A program made the position numbers and the translations under genes. The notes beneath the pieces are model-generated. The model did no database searches, was not told the DNA's origin, and was given only the letters and a program-made list of their open reading frames with translations. DNA of 40,183 nt from positions 1-40,183 of the forward strand of contig JAQXZM010000126.1 in the NCBI GenBank assembly GCA_029227215.1, written 5' to 3'. Numbering within the stretch: position 1 is the first letter of the stretch; each line of letters starts with the position of its first letter. Source of the DNA: Bifidobacteriaceae bacterium. Lineage in GTDB: Bacteria; Actinomycetota; Actinomycetes; Actinomycetales; Bifidobacteriaceae. Of the stretch, positions 1 to 9,528 are shown one piece after another.

Positions 1-294
1 GCCATCTCGCACGGCGAGGGCCGCTTCGTGGCCTCCGACGACGTGCTCGCCTCCCTCAAGGCGAACGGGCAGATCGCCACGCAGTACGTGGGCGAGGACG
101 GCGTGCCGAGCATGGACCTCGACGTGAACCCGAACGGCTCGCTGCTCTCCATCGAGGGCATCACGAGCCCCGACGGCCGCGTGCTGGGCAAGATGGGCCA
201 CTCCGAGCGCACCGGCGAGAACGTGTACCGCAATGTGCCCGGCGACAAGTTCCAGCCGCTGTTCGAAGGCGGCGTGGAGTACTTCACCGCCTAG
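1..294 (+). CDS. purL: Phosphoribosylformylglycinamidine synthase, C-terminal end (partial)
   Basis: The frame is open from base 1 (AISHGEGRF...) to a TAG at 292-294, so the gene begins upstream of the window. The visible 97 residues are the end of a class I glutamine amidotransferase domain. The AISHGEGRF segment and the late GHSER motif are hallmarks of the PurL/PurQ glutaminase. The family makes formylglycinamidine ribonucleotide (FGAM) from FGAR, glutamine and ATP in de novo purine synthesis. Because the glutaminase lies at the very end, this is probably the long single-chain PurL rather than a stand-alone PurQ, but the missing part would decide. The ORF-track start at 28 is an internal GTG. 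The next purine gene on this strand, purF, follows only after about 10 kb of opposite-strand genes. Confidence 0.9.
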   Translation, partial: AISHGEGRFVASDDVLASLKANGQIATQYVGEDGVPSMDLDVNPNGSLLSIEGITSPDGRVLGKMGHSERTGENVYRNVPGDKFQPLFEGGVEYFTA

Positions 295-310
295 CGATAG
301 CGCTACACAG

Positions 311-340
311 GTATTGCTGGCTCTTGCCAGTCAGCAATAC
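311..340 (+). terminator. Stem-loop behind purL, possible terminator
   Basis: The arms GTATTGCTG and CAGCAATAC are perfectly complementary over 9 bp. An alternative inner pairing CTGGC/GCCAG is also possible. It starts 17 bases after the purL stop and faces the convergent gene ending at 419. No U-run follows, so intrinsic termination is uncertain. Confidence 0.4.
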
Positions 341-344
341 CGCC

Positions 345-408
345 AACTTGGGGTTTTGGCCAGCATTGTGCGGTTTCCCGTGCCGGATGCCGGCTGAAAC
401 CCCAAGTT
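345..408. repeat. 64-bp palindromic intergenic repeat, copy 1
   Basis: The outer arms begin AACTTGGGGTTTTGGCC and end with a near complement (about 19 of 22 positions pair). The element is 64 bp from AACTT to AAGTT. Three further copies of exactly this length lie at 25642, 25977 and 26061. Here it sits between convergent purL and the minus-strand gene ending at 419. Confidence 0.7.
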
Positions 409-418
409 CGGCGGATGG

Positions 419-1705
419 TTATTCGCTGCTGCTGGCGCTGGCAGTGCTGCTGGCGCTATCGCTGTCGCTGGCACTGTCGGAGAGAAGCAGCACGTCCACG
501 CTGCTCGTGCCGTCGTTGTTCGCCACTGTGAGCGTGTAGCCATCTTTGGAAGCGAAGGTGGTGGAGCCGTCCGCCGCGCTCTCCACCGTCCAACCCATGT
601 CTTTGCACTGGGAGACGTAGGCATCGTAGACGCTGTCGTCATCGGTCTTGACGATGGAGAACGCCATGCCCTCGTCGGTTTCCCTCACGTTGTAATACAC
701 CTGCGACGATGCGGGCTCGGGGATGCGAGCGGAGATATCATCGCTGGGCCAGCCGCCGATGGTGCTTTCCGTGGTTTCGGTGGCGGAGTTCGAGGTGAAC
801 GAATAAGCGTAGTCATCGATGTGGCCGGCACTCGTGTCCACGCTGGTGAGGCTCAGGGAGATCGGGCGGAATGCGTCCATCTGGCTCACATCGGTCAATT
901 CGTAGCCGCCCAGCACGCAGGTGGCGGTTTGACCCTCCGCGCCGGATGCGGAGTATGAGGTTCCCGTGCATCCGATCTGCCATGTGGCGAGTTCGGTGTC
1001 GTCAATGTCGCTGCTGATGCTGCCGCCGCTCGCAGTAATGGCCGCTTTCACGTCGCTTGCGGACGCGGAGCTCTTGAGTGAATAGATGACCGAGAAGCTT
1101 TTGATTGGCACGCCCATCGAGTTGGTGTAGCGCAGCGCAAGCTTGCCATTGGTGGAGACGGCGGACCACGCAATCGACTGGCTGTTGCCAAAGTCCGCGG
1201 TGCCGTTCGTGCCATCCAGCTGATAAGTGGCGCCCACACGTTCCAAGGTGGCGCTGGAAGTGCCGGATGGCGCGTCGGACGGTGTGGACCAATCGGTGGA
1301 ATACGCGGATTCGTCCTCGCTGGCAGACGTGCGCGATGCAAGGAATACGATGATGCCAATGACCGCCGCGACGAGCAAAATCCCCAGCACGACGCCCACC
1401 GCCTGAGCGACCTTGACATTGCGCGGGGTGTCCGTGGTCTTGGCGGCACCGGACTTGGTAGCGCTGGTCTTCGTCATGGTGGTTTTGGATTCGGTGGATT
1501 TCACGGCCTTTGTCTTCTTCCTGGAGTTATTGAAGACATCAGTTTCTTCCGATCCGTCTTGTTTGCCGGACTCGTCGGCCTTGCCAGGCTTCACGAGGTC
1601 CTCTGTTTTCTCGGAGTTATCAGAGTTGCCAGAATTACCAGTTGCAAGGGCATCCGCCTCACCGGATTCCTCACCGTGGTCGTCACTGTGGCGAAACAGC
1701 GCCAT
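419..1705 (-). CDS. Single-pass membrane protein with DUF6591-like C-terminal domain
   Basis: Function is not recognised. The start at 1705 (MALFRHSDDHGEE) is chosen because GGGAGG sits 5 bases upstream; the track start at 1735 has no such site. The protein has 428 residues. The first ~105 are charged and rich in Ser, Lys, Thr and Glu. One membrane helix follows (VGVVLGILLVAAVIGIIVFL), then a predicted extracellular part. The last ~100 residues (from GGWPSDDISARIPEP to GYTLTVAN) resemble the DUF6591 style, in which a Trp-Pro segment precedes a small alpha/beta unit with a YxxYVxxCKxxGW-like stretch; this is recognition by eye only. The protein ends in a Ser/Ala/Asp tail. It lies 51 bp behind the giant Ig-like protein gene on the same strand, so it is probably the last gene of that transcription unit. 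Confidence 0.75.
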   Translation of the reverse strand: MALFRHSDDHGEESGEADALATGNSGNSDNSEKTEDLVKPGKADESGKQDGSEETDVFNNSRKKTKAVKSTESKTTMTKTSATKSGAAKTTDTPRNVKVAQAVGVVLGILLVAAVIGIIVFLASRTSASEDESAYSTDWSTPSDAPSGTSSATLERVGATYQLDGTNGTADFGNSQSIAWSAVSTNGKLALRYTNSMGVPIKSFSVIYSLKSSASASDVKAAITASGGSISSDIDDTELATWQIGCTGTSYSASGAEGQTATCVLGGYELTDVSQMDAFRPISLSLTSVDTSAGHIDDYAYSFTSNSATETTESTIGGWPSDDISARIPEPASSQVYYNVRETDEGMAFSIVKTDDDSVYDAYVSQCKDMGWTVESAADGSTTFASKDGYTLTVANNDGTSSVDVLLLSDSASDSDSASSTASASSSE

Positions 1706-1756
1706 CGTTTCCTCCCTTGGGATCAGCGTTTGCACTCACACAAGCGTCCGTGAACC

Positions 1757-4700
1757 TCATTGTGCATTCCTACACCGTGCATTCCTACACCGTGCATTCC
1801 TACGCAAGCATAGCCACCTTAACGCAAACCGAGAACCATGATTGCCTCTCATTCTGCCCATATCCGCATGTTTCCCAGTGACTTGCCAATGCTCCACGGC
1901 CCACCCGCATCCAGGCATTCGACCGCTTTCGTCGTCACCGCGCTTGCGACGCATCATGCGGCTTGCAAGGGCCGTGCACGAGGGGACGCCGATTGCAACG
2001 GCAAGCGCTGCAGCCAAGAACAACGAGCCGCTCCCCTGATATGTGGTTGCGCCATCAGATGACGGGGCTGCGCCTCCGGGCAGCATCCAGCCTCGCTGCA
2101 CCGCTTGGACATTCGCCTGCGCTTCCGCGATGTTCCCGGCCTTGTCGGTAGCGATGACGCGCACGTCGTGGGTCCTGCCGTCCTGGGGCAGACCCGCCGA
2201 AGCGCCATCGGCATCGTCGGCGGTATCCGCCTCCCATTGCTTCGCCGTGGTGCCATCGACGCGCAGCTCCACATGATCCATTGCCATCGCATCATACACA
2301 TGGATGGTGCCTGCCGCTCCCACATGCGCCTGAGGTGGCGTGGAGTCCACCGCGAAGGTCAGTTCGGCGGATGCCGTGGCATCGCCATCATGCACAGCCC
2401 CGAGGCGGGCATTGTCGGAATGGTTGCCCGCCTCATCGGTGGAAGCGACCAGTACCCGATACCACCCATCCTGCGCGAAAGCATCAGCGGGTATCACATA
2501 ACGTGTGAGACTCCATCCACCGCTCTCGCCCACGACCGTCTCGTACTCACCGGTTTCAAGCATGCGCACGGAGTCTCCGCACGCCACGCGGATGTTCGTG
2601 GAGCCAGATTTCAAGCCGGATGCATTGATCTCATCAATCTCCATCTGCCTCCCTGCGCGCAGGAAGGTGCCGTTCGCCGCTTGTGTGCCAGGCGGGAAGG
2701 CATAGGTGGAACCGAATCGGTTGATGGAGAACCGCACTCGCCGGCTCGTGGCATTCCCGGCACGATCATGTGCCGACACCTGCAACTCGTACACGTCATC
2801 ATGAGCGCGGTCGTGCACGAAGTCCTCGAATGTGAGCGTCTCGCCGGTGCTGCTGGGCGCCACGTCGACCCGTGGGGTCACGTCGCCACGTCGCACACCC
2901 ACGAGACCCCAGTCAACACCGCCGTCGAGCAGCGGCTCGTCCACGCGGATCGTCACACGCACGTCACCCGCATACGCATGGGAGTCCTCCACACCACCGA
3001 TGCTGATCACCGGTGCCGTGGAGTCAAGGGTGAATCGGGGTATCGAGGCCGGCATGGCGGAATTGTCCGCTTTGTCTATCGCTTCCAAGTGCATCGAATA
3101 GGTGCCCTCCCTCGACCAGGAAAATGTGGCGCTCCACTGCCCGTCCGTGGTATGCGTCCATGCGAGCGTCGGTGACTCATGTACGGGAACGCCCGATGGA
3201 TCGCGTCCATCGACGATGAGCTGCGCAATGCCCGCTTGCGGGTTGCGTTCCGTGCATCCGACGAGCACCTGCACGCTGCCCGAGATGTACACCGTGGTGC
3301 CGTTCGCGATGCTGTTCACGATTCCGTGATTGGTTCCCATCGGTCCGTGATCGGTTCCCGTAGGCGGGCTGAGCAAGGTCATCGTCAATTGGGGCGCATG
3401 CGTATCCACCACGAAACTCACATGGCTGGCATTCGCCGGGGCATCCGTTGAGGAATACGCAGAGGAATCCACTGAGGATTCTGCCGAGGATCCCGCCGAG
3501 GAATTTGTAGGAGAACCTGGAGCCCCTGGCAATGGACTCGCCCATGCTGTGACATCCCATTGACCATCACCCTCGGCAACGAACGCATAGGTGCCGGTGA
3601 CGCCCACGCACATGGTGGAAACGGAACCACCGCCTCGCCCGCTTGGAGCACAAGAGAGTTGCAAATCCCGTGCCAGCACATTGTGCACTACACGCCCGTC
3701 GATCACTGCCACGGCGACCACACGCCCCGGATCGGCACGCTGGATGATGTCCAGCGTCGCGTCTCGCATCTGCACCACCACGCGCGGCGCCCGTGAGCAA
3801 TACCCGGCAGCGGTGCCGCACTCCTCATGCCTCACGCTGACGGAAGGAGCGTTGGTCTGCATGACAATGCCGTTCACATCTGTGAGTGCGGAACCGCCCT
3901 CAGCCCGCCTATCATCAGCGCCATCAGTGCCATCAGTACCATCAGTACCAGGCGTCGCATCTGCTGCATTCGATCGGGCAAGCGCATCGGCAAGCGTCAC
4001 GGTGGTGGCATTCCCCGCCTTGTCACGCACGCGGATGCCGAGATGCGTCGCATCCCAGCGGTGCTCCCCTGCGGCGAAGCTCACGGTCAGCGTACTTCGC
4101 CCCGATGTGATGTCAGTGCTACGCGACTCCATTGATCGCGACTCCATTGATCGCGGCTCTACCGATGCACTTCCGCCAACGAGCGCAGCGCCCGTTGCGA
4201 GCACCTCACCGTCTGCCGCCATGCCGCCTACAGACGTATCGTCTACAGGCATTGTGTCTACATACGCTGTGCCGTCCGCACCGCATTCGTTCGCCTCCGC
4301 ACATACCAGCCGCGCATCCAGCAGGCCGGATCTTGCATCCGCTACATCGCTGACAATGATTCGGAATCCTGGCCGCACGCGCAGCCAGTCACCCAACCGC
4401 CCATAGTCGCCTTCGAGATGAATGGCTCCAATCATCGGCGGTGTGACATCGATGACGAACTCACACGCTGGCATATCACCCTTCACCTCATGGCAGGCAT
4501 GCACAGCGTTGCGATCGCCCAGCAAGCCCTGGTACTCCGCCGTGTAGCGGTATGTTCCTTCATGCACATGCAGAGCCGTGGCGTTCATGGCAGCGGCTGA
4601 TGTGCCAGATGAATCATCAGTCGACTCACCAGATGGATCATCAGACGGCGCTTCGTCCAACCGGCATTCAGCCACCCATACGTCGGATATCTGTTCCCCG

Positions 4701-6436
4701 GATATCTGTGACTCAGGCAGCTGCGAATCAGACACCTGTGCATCGGGCGCAGACGTATCGGGCATCTGCGCATCACGCGAATCCGAATCATTGGAGCCAA
4801 GCGTACCGGCGGAGCCAAGCGTGTCGGCGGAATCCTGGAGATGGTCGGCATCCACGGAACCCTCGGTACCAGCAACGGACGCACGAGTCCACTCGCTCCA
4901 TGTGCACCGCTTCGTCCAATCGGATTCCCGCGCCGAATCCGCACCTTCCGACAGACCTTTCAGAATCTGCGGAGCGTGAGCGGTTTGCTGCATGGTGTGA
5001 GCAGTCTGGTAGAAGGCGAACCATCGGTCGGTCACCTCAAGACCAATCTTCACTGGCGTTGAGAAGTAGTATCCGGATTCTTGCTGCGCCGCATCAATAG
5101 CCCCATCAGCAGACTCATCAGCAATAGCAGACGCCGCACTCTCGTCGTCATTCATCCGAGTGACGCTCACGGCGAGTCCCCTATGCGGAGTCCCGCCCTG
5201 GTCGAGAATCACGGCATCGCCATCTGGCTTTGCATGGGAATCCTTCAATACCTGCGTAAGCGGCTGCGTGATCTGCTGCGTCTGCGACTGCTCTTGCTTA
5301 TTGGTGTCCGTATCCTGCTTGGTGTCCGTATCCTGCGTGTAGTTGGTTTCCGTCTGGTTGGTATCCGTGTGATCAGCATCCTCCTGGTCAGTATCCGTCT
5401 GCTGAATTGCCTCCCGCGAAGCGTCAGCCTTCGCCGCGATAATCTCCACCGAGAAGTCTGACCAAAAGTACATGCCTTCCGCCGTGATGGTGAATGTCGC
5501 CGAATCACTATCAGCGAGCGAAGCTTCCAACACGGTTGCCTTACCAATCACATTACCGTCCAGATCCTTGGGAGCCGGAACGTGCAATCGCGCAATCATC
5601 GGCTTGCTACTCGTCGCATTGCCCGATTCCCGCCCGTTATCAGTCTGATCCGTATCGCCGCTCTGATCCGTATCGCCGCTGTTCCGCTGCGTATTATCAT
5701 CGTTCCGCGTCGTATCGCCGCTATCTTGCTGCGCATAGCCACCAGGCTGACTGTCGATGCCGGACGCCCTATCGATACCGGAATGACCCGTATCATTGCT
5801 GACGTGCCCCGCATCGGTCCCCGCATGCCCCGCATCTTCGGAGGTTGCATCAGACGCATCGACCGTCGTCGATACCGTGATGCGCAGTTGTGCGGGCGCG
5901 CCATCCTTGCCGAAAGCGGTCACCTTCCGACCTTGAAACGCCACCGGTCCTGTCTGGTATCCCGTGCCTTCCACCCAGGCATGCACGGCGAAGTCCGCAT
6001 CCATACCCGTACCCGTCGTATCCGAGCCACCGCGGGTATCGGTACCCGTAGAGACGGAAGGATGTGTACCTGCATCAGCGGAAGACGGCCCATCGGATGG
6101 CGTTGCATCAGAGGGAGATGCAGTGGACACCAATGAATCAGAGGCAGCATCCTGCGCATGCGACCGCGGCGATGCCATGCCGATTGCCAGCCATGCGATG
6201 CCAAGCATCGCTGCGATGAACACCACCGCGAGCGCACCATGCACAGTGCGGCGAGCCGCTGCCCCTTGCGCTTGCTTCCGCGCAACCATGCGAGCGCCAA
6301 ACCTGCCGCCGTGTTTTATCACGCCATTCTTGTCGGCATCCGGCCAGCTGGCATCCGCCCTGTTGTCATCCTGCCTACTGACCTCCGACTTGACGGCATC
6401 CGCCTTGATGCCGATCTGTCTGATGATGTTCTTCAT
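1757..6436 (-). CDS. Giant membrane-anchored surface protein with Ig-like segments
   Basis: This 1559-residue protein has a short basic cytoplasmic N-terminus and a membrane helix near residues 66-88 (ALAVVFIAAMLGIAWLAIGM). A long hydrophilic Thr/Asp/Ser/Gln-rich stalk follows, including TDTDQEDADHTDTNQTE. Several Ig-like segments come next, each opening with a VDxTxP-type strand (FVIDVTPP, FVVDTHAP, FTLDSTAP, FAVDSTPP) and containing DKAGN or DRAGN loops. A second membrane helix lies near 1468-1491, followed by a 68-residue basic tail. No LPXTG sorting motif is visible, so it is probably held by its membrane helices. An adhesive or surface-sensing role is inferred from architecture only. Its start overlaps the stop of the upstream gene by 4 bases (ATGA), with GGAAAGGAA upstream. 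The tail ends in a 15-bp DNA tandem repeat, giving NARCR units. Confidence 0.85.
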   Translation of the reverse strand: MKNIIRQIGIKADAVKSEVSRQDDNRADASWPDADKNGVIKHGGRFGARMVARKQAQGAAARRTVHGALAVVFIAAMLGIAWLAIGMASPRSHAQDAASDSLVSTASPSDATPSDGPSSADAGTHPSVSTGTDTRGGSDTTGTGMDADFAVHAWVEGTGYQTGPVAFQGRKVTAFGKDGAPAQLRITVSTTVDASDATSEDAGHAGTDAGHVSNDTGHSGIDRASGIDSQPGGYAQQDSGDTTRNDDNTQRNSGDTDQSGDTDQTDNGRESGNATSSKPMIARLHVPAPKDLDGNVIGKATVLEASLADSDSATFTITAEGMYFWSDFSVEIIAAKADASREAIQQTDTDQEDADHTDTNQTETNYTQDTDTKQDTDTNKQEQSQTQQITQPLTQVLKDSHAKPDGDAVILDQGGTPHRGLAVSVTRMNDDESAASAIADESADGAIDAAQQESGYYFSTPVKIGLEVTDRWFAFYQTAHTMQQTAHAPQILKGLSEGADSARESDWTKRCTWSEWTRASVAGTEGSVDADHLQDSADTLGSAGTLGSNDSDSRDAQMPDTSAPDAQVSDSQLPESQISGEQISDVWVAECRLDEAPSDDPSGESTDDSSGTSAAAMNATALHVHEGTYRYTAEYQGLLGDRNAVHACHEVKGDMPACEFVIDVTPPMIGAIHLEGDYGRLGDWLRVRPGFRIIVSDVADARSGLLDARLVCAEANECGADGTAYVDTMPVDDTSVGGMAADGEVLATGAALVGGSASVEPRSMESRSMESRSTDITSGRSTLTVSFAAGEHRWDATHLGIRVRDKAGNATTVTLADALARSNAADATPGTDGTDGTDGADDRRAEGGSALTDVNGIVMQTNAPSVSVRHEECGTAAGYCSRAPRVVVQMRDATLDIIQRADPGRVVAVAVIDGRVVHNVLARDLQLSCAPSGRGGGSVSTMCVGVTGTYAFVAEGDGQWDVTAWASPLPGAPGSPTNSSAGSSAESSVDSSAYSSTDAPANASHVSFVVDTHAPQLTMTLLSPPTGTDHGPMGTNHGIVNSIANGTTVYISGSVQVLVGCTERNPQAGIAQLIVDGRDPSGVPVHESPTLAWTHTTDGQWSATFSWSREGTYSMHLEAIDKADNSAMPASIPRFTLDSTAPVISIGGVEDSHAYAGDVRVTIRVDEPLLDGGVDWGLVGVRRGDVTPRVDVAPSSTGETLTFEDFVHDRAHDDVYELQVSAHDRAGNATSRRVRFSINRFGSTYAFPPGTQAANGTFLRAGRQMEIDEINASGLKSGSTNIRVACGDSVRMLETGEYETVVGESGGWSLTRYVIPADAFAQDGWYRVLVASTDEAGNHSDNARLGAVHDGDATASAELTFAVDSTPPQAHVGAAGTIHVYDAMAMDHVELRVDGTTAKQWEADTADDADGASAGLPQDGRTHDVRVIATDKAGNIAEAQANVQAVQRGWMLPGGAAPSSDGATTYQGSGSLFLAAALAVAIGVPSCTALASRMMRRKRGDDESGRMPGCGWAVEHWQVTGKHADMGRMRGNHGSRFALRWLCLRRNARCRNARCRNAQ
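1762..1806 (-). repeat. 15-bp tandem repeat x3 at the 3' end of the giant gene
   Basis: Units GTGCATTCCTACACC, GTGCATTCCTACACC and GTGCATTCCTACGCA (plus-strand reading) directly abut the stop codon at 1757-1759. The period is a multiple of three, so the frame is kept and encodes repeated NARCR. Copy-number change would lengthen or shorten the protein tail. Confidence 0.9.
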
Positions 6437-7341
6437 GGCATGTTCCTTTCCATTGCTGTGCCATTCCGCGAAGCGCTATCTGCCAATGCGGCTCTAGCGT
6501 GATGAGCTGCCACCGTGTCATCGCCCGATGTGCCATCACTCGCCGCGTCATTACCCGCCGCGTCTTCGCTCGCCGCACTTTCATTCGGTGTACTTTCACC
6601 CACTGCACCATCACCCACTACTCCATCACACTGGTGTTGTTCCTTCCATCGTTCGCTTTCCACCAGTCGCCTCACCGAAGGCGACAGCACCGTGACATCG
6701 CAGTGTGCACCGCCACAGACCGTGACATCGCACAGCGCATCAGCACAAACCGTGGCGTCATCACATTCCGTCGCATCATCACGAACCGTCGTGGCGGACA
6801 CCGTCGCGTTGCAATCCGCTATTTCGCGATTCGCTGCATCATGACGCGCGGCATTCTCGACCTCAGAATCCATCCGTTCGGAATCCGCTACTTGTTCAGA
6901 ATCCAGTTGCATTGAATGCGATAGCCGTGGTTGCATTGCTTTCGGCTGCCACAGCAGTGATTTGCTATGCGGAGCGCTGACGCCCTCTCGATGACTGCGT
7001 TGGTACGCCTGCACCTCATTGCGCTGCTGCGTGCCGTTCAACGCGGCGCGCGTCGCATGGATGTCCCACGTCACATACATCACCGACGCGCACACGCTGA
7101 TGATGAATCCCACCGCAAGCGCACCCCATGACATCATGAGCCAAGCTTGCGCCATGGTGATCTCCGTCGAGAAGATGTGCAATGAACGAACCTGTGTCTC
7201 TGGGATCTGCACCTCTGAGATCTGTGTCACTGGGATCTGTGTCACTGGGATCTGTGCCGCAGAGTGAATTGGTACCAATACCGCAAACCCCTGACCGGCA
7301 AACCGACCTGACGCAATCCGCGTCATCAACCTCATCATCAT
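6433..7341 (-). CDS. Single-pass membrane protein of the kinase operon, function unknown
   Basis: This 302-residue protein is not recognised. AGGAGG lies 6 bases before the first of three consecutive ATG codons, and this ATG overlaps the kinase stop codon by 4 bases. The N-terminus has a short repeat-like stretch (IPVTQIPVTQISEVQIPE). A membrane helix follows at about residues 70-91 (SWGALAVGFIISVCASVMYV). The remainder is a low-complexity, Asp/Ala/Ser/Cys-containing segment, with CDDATVCADALCDVTVC-like repeats pointing away from the short N-terminal side. Its stop overlaps the start of the giant surface protein, so the three proteins are probably made together. A role as a kinase target or partner of the surface protein is inferred from position only. 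Confidence 0.75.
   Translation of the reverse strand: MMMRLMTRIASGRFAGQGFAVLVPIHSAAQIPVTQIPVTQISEVQIPETQVRSLHIFSTEITMAQAWLMMSWGALAVGFIISVCASVMYVTWDIHATRAALNGTQQRNEVQAYQRSHREGVSAPHSKSLLWQPKAMQPRLSHSMQLDSEQVADSERMDSEVENAARHDAANREIADCNATVSATTVRDDATECDDATVCADALCDVTVCGGAHCDVTVLSPSVRRLVESERWKEQHQCDGVVGDGAVGESTPNESAASEDAAGNDAASDGTSGDDTVAAHHARAALADSASRNGTAMERNMP
7200..7259 (-). repeat. 15-bp in-frame tandem repeat x4
   Basis: Four units of the type CTGGGATCTGTGTCA with a 15-base period encode the IPVTQ-type pentapeptides of the membrane protein. The two central units are nearly identical, while the outer ones have diverged. Confidence 0.85.
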
Positions 7342-9464
7342 GAAACACCTCCTGCCGGTTCCTTGCTCTGCACGAATCCGGTCCCCTCTACGAACGCACT
7401 GCCCTGAGGCGCCGCCCCGTCACCCTGCGCCGTCTTATCACCCTGCGCTGCCTTATCACCCTGCGCCGCCTCATTACCCTGTGCCGCCTCGTCACCTGCG
7501 CCTGGGTCGGCGAATGCCTGTTCCACGGCTCGGTGTGCGTCATCCGCGGCACACAGCACGCGCTGTTTCATGTCAATCTGCTTGATTCCGATCGCCTCTG
7601 TGCGCACCGCCAACTGCGTGGCACTCGACTCCAATCCCTCCATGCGCTCCTGTGCGATGCCGTCGTAGCGGAAATGACGCGGGTACACCTGGAGCGCCAT
7701 GCCCGCCTGGCCCGCCGCCGTGAGCGCAACGACCGGATTCGCCTCGTTCCCCGCAGCGTCAATGAGCCGCTCCAGGTTCGCGAAATACCGCGCGTACAAA
7801 CCGCGGTCCGTGCCTTCGTTGACCCGTTGCACGATGCTGGTGGAGAAATCCGCAAGATCCGCATACACCTGTGCCGTGCCCACATCGGCAAAGCCACCTG
7901 CCTGCACCGCCTGCTTCATCCATAACGCGGCGCTTGCCATCGCATGCCCGCGCGGAGAGGATGCGCCGCCACCATCACTGCTTACATCATCACTGCTCGC
8001 GTCATCATTGCCGCCGATACCGCCGACACCACTCGCATCCGCGTAGTACCAATACAGCACGCCCATGTCGTAGCACAGCTGGCCCCAGCCATCATGTCCA
8101 CGCGCCAGTTCCTGCCCGTGGGCAGTCAATGCATCGGTGAGCGATGCCTCCTCCTGGGAGTCCAGCACACCGTCCGCTTTCGCCAGACGGATCATGCCTT
8201 CGTAAGGCTCCGTCTTCGCCGGCGATATATCGATGGCACGCTGGTAGGCCTGCCACGCCGCCGACGTGCTGGCAGCGAGCTCGGCGGTCATCATCCACTG
8301 TGAGTAATCGCTTGCCTGCGCTTGCTGAGCCGCCACCGCGCAGCAGGGCGACGCGCCCAGAGCAAGAGCCGCCGCGAGCGCGGTGATGCCGAACCCCTTC
8401 CACCGTTTGCGCAACGTTGCCTGATAGTCACCGTCATCGCAATGCGCGAGCGCATACGCCACATGAGCGCATGACGCGAAACGGTCACATGGGTTCGTCT
8501 CCATGCACCGCTCCACCACGTCGCGCAACCCCGGCGGGCATGCCACGCCATTCCAATCGATGCCGCGGCTTGGATGCCGCCCGGTGAGCGCCGCATACAT
8601 CGTGGCGCTCAGCGCATACACATCCACCCGCGGATCGTCCGCTGCACCACCTTCCTCGAATTGCTCAGGCGCACTGAACCCTGGCGTGCCTTTTCCGTTG
8701 AGCTGCGCCATCGATGCAGTATGCGCAATGCCAAAATCGATGAGGCGCACCCTGCCCTCGGGCGTGACCATGATGTTGCCGGGTTTGATGTCGCGATGCA
8801 CCACGGGAGGGGTCCTGCCATGCAGGTATTCGAGCACATCGCACAGTTGCAACGCCCAGTCCGTGACCGTTTCTGCCGATTGAGGCCCCGATCTCGCAAG
8901 CGCATCACGCAGCGTCATTCCCTCCACATAGTCCATGACCACATAGAGGAAACCACCATCCTCCACGAAATCCACGATGCGCGGAATGCATGGATGGTCG
9001 AAGCGCTTGATAAACGCGGCCTCCTCACGAAAGGCTTCCCGCATCTGGGACCCCGCATCATCAGCCGCATCATCAGCCATATCACCGGCAGCACCTGTCG
9101 TTGCACCGACCGCCGCGCGGCCGCCATTGGGATTGCTCCCGTCATCTCGCGCACGGCATTGCTTGACCGCCCACAGCTTGTTGAGCGTCACGTCACGCGC
9201 CGCGTACACGGTCGACATGCCGCCACGCCCCACGACCGACAGCAAGACGTACCGCCCGCCAATGATCCGCGCTCCATCGTGCGTGCCTGTGTGCATGCCC
9301 GTGTGCGTCTGCGTCACCTGTGTCTGCGACGCCACAGCATCCGACGCAGCCTCGTCTGGCGCCACAGCGCTCGACACAGCTGCGCACGACACAGCCCCGT
9401 CCGATATCACGGAACCCGAGACTGATCCACCCATTCCTCTGCTCGCTTTACTCGACGCGGTCAT
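7338..9464 (-). CDS. Serine/threonine protein kinase with transmembrane segment and TPR-like C-terminal half
   Basis: This 708-residue protein has a PknB-type kinase domain from about residue 69. The visible elements are a Gly loop (GRGGMSTVY), the ATP lysine in AVKQC, the catalytic loop HRDIKPGN, the DFG in LIDFGIAHT, and the activation-segment end GTPGFSAPEQF. All catalytic residues are present, so it should be active. A hydrophobic segment (GITALAAALALGASPCCAVAA) near residue 365 probably spans the membrane. The C-terminal half has helical TPR-like repeats (AWQAYQRAIDISP). The N-terminal ~65 residues are Ser/Ala/Thr-rich. The last residues carry a hexapeptide repeat (EAAQGN/KAAQGD). The start has GTGAGG four bases upstream. 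It is the first gene of a block coupled by 4-base overlaps to a membrane protein and a giant surface protein, suggesting that it phosphorylates or senses through them. Confidence 0.92.
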   Translation of the reverse strand: MTASSKASRGMGGSVSGSVISDGAVSCAAVSSAVAPDEAASDAVASQTQVTQTHTGMHTGTHDGARIIGGRYVLLSVVGRGGMSTVYAARDVTLNKLWAVKQCRARDDGSNPNGGRAAVGATTGAAGDMADDAADDAGSQMREAFREEAAFIKRFDHPCIPRIVDFVEDGGFLYVVMDYVEGMTLRDALARSGPQSAETVTDWALQLCDVLEYLHGRTPPVVHRDIKPGNIMVTPEGRVRLIDFGIAHTASMAQLNGKGTPGFSAPEQFEEGGAADDPRVDVYALSATMYAALTGRHPSRGIDWNGVACPPGLRDVVERCMETNPCDRFASCAHVAYALAHCDDGDYQATLRKRWKGFGITALAAALALGASPCCAVAAQQAQASDYSQWMMTAELAASTSAAWQAYQRAIDISPAKTEPYEGMIRLAKADGVLDSQEEASLTDALTAHGQELARGHDGWGQLCYDMGVLYWYYADASGVGGIGGNDDASSDDVSSDGGGASSPRGHAMASAALWMKQAVQAGGFADVGTAQVYADLADFSTSIVQRVNEGTDRGLYARYFANLERLIDAAGNEANPVVALTAAGQAGMALQVYPRHFRYDGIAQERMEGLESSATQLAVRTEAIGIKQIDMKQRVLCAADDAHRAVEQAFADPGAGDEAAQGNEAAQGDKAAQGDKTAQGDGAAPQGSAFVEGTGFVQSKEPAGGVS
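7420..7491 (-). repeat. 18-bp in-frame tandem repeat x4 in the kinase C-terminus
   Basis: The unit TCACCCTGCGCYGYCTTA recurs with an 18-base period and encodes the (E/K)AAQG(N/D) hexapeptides. The repeat is close to the stop codon and keeps the reading frame. Confidence 0.85.
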
Positions 9465-9528
9465 GGAACCTCACGGTCCTCTCATGTTGTGCCACTTCCG
9501 CGTGGTACACGGGGGTTCCCGCGTCGCG

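Noticed and set aside
2105-3175. 356-codon plus-strand ORF
   Set aside because: Antisense to the giant surface protein; no recognisable motif or ribosome site.
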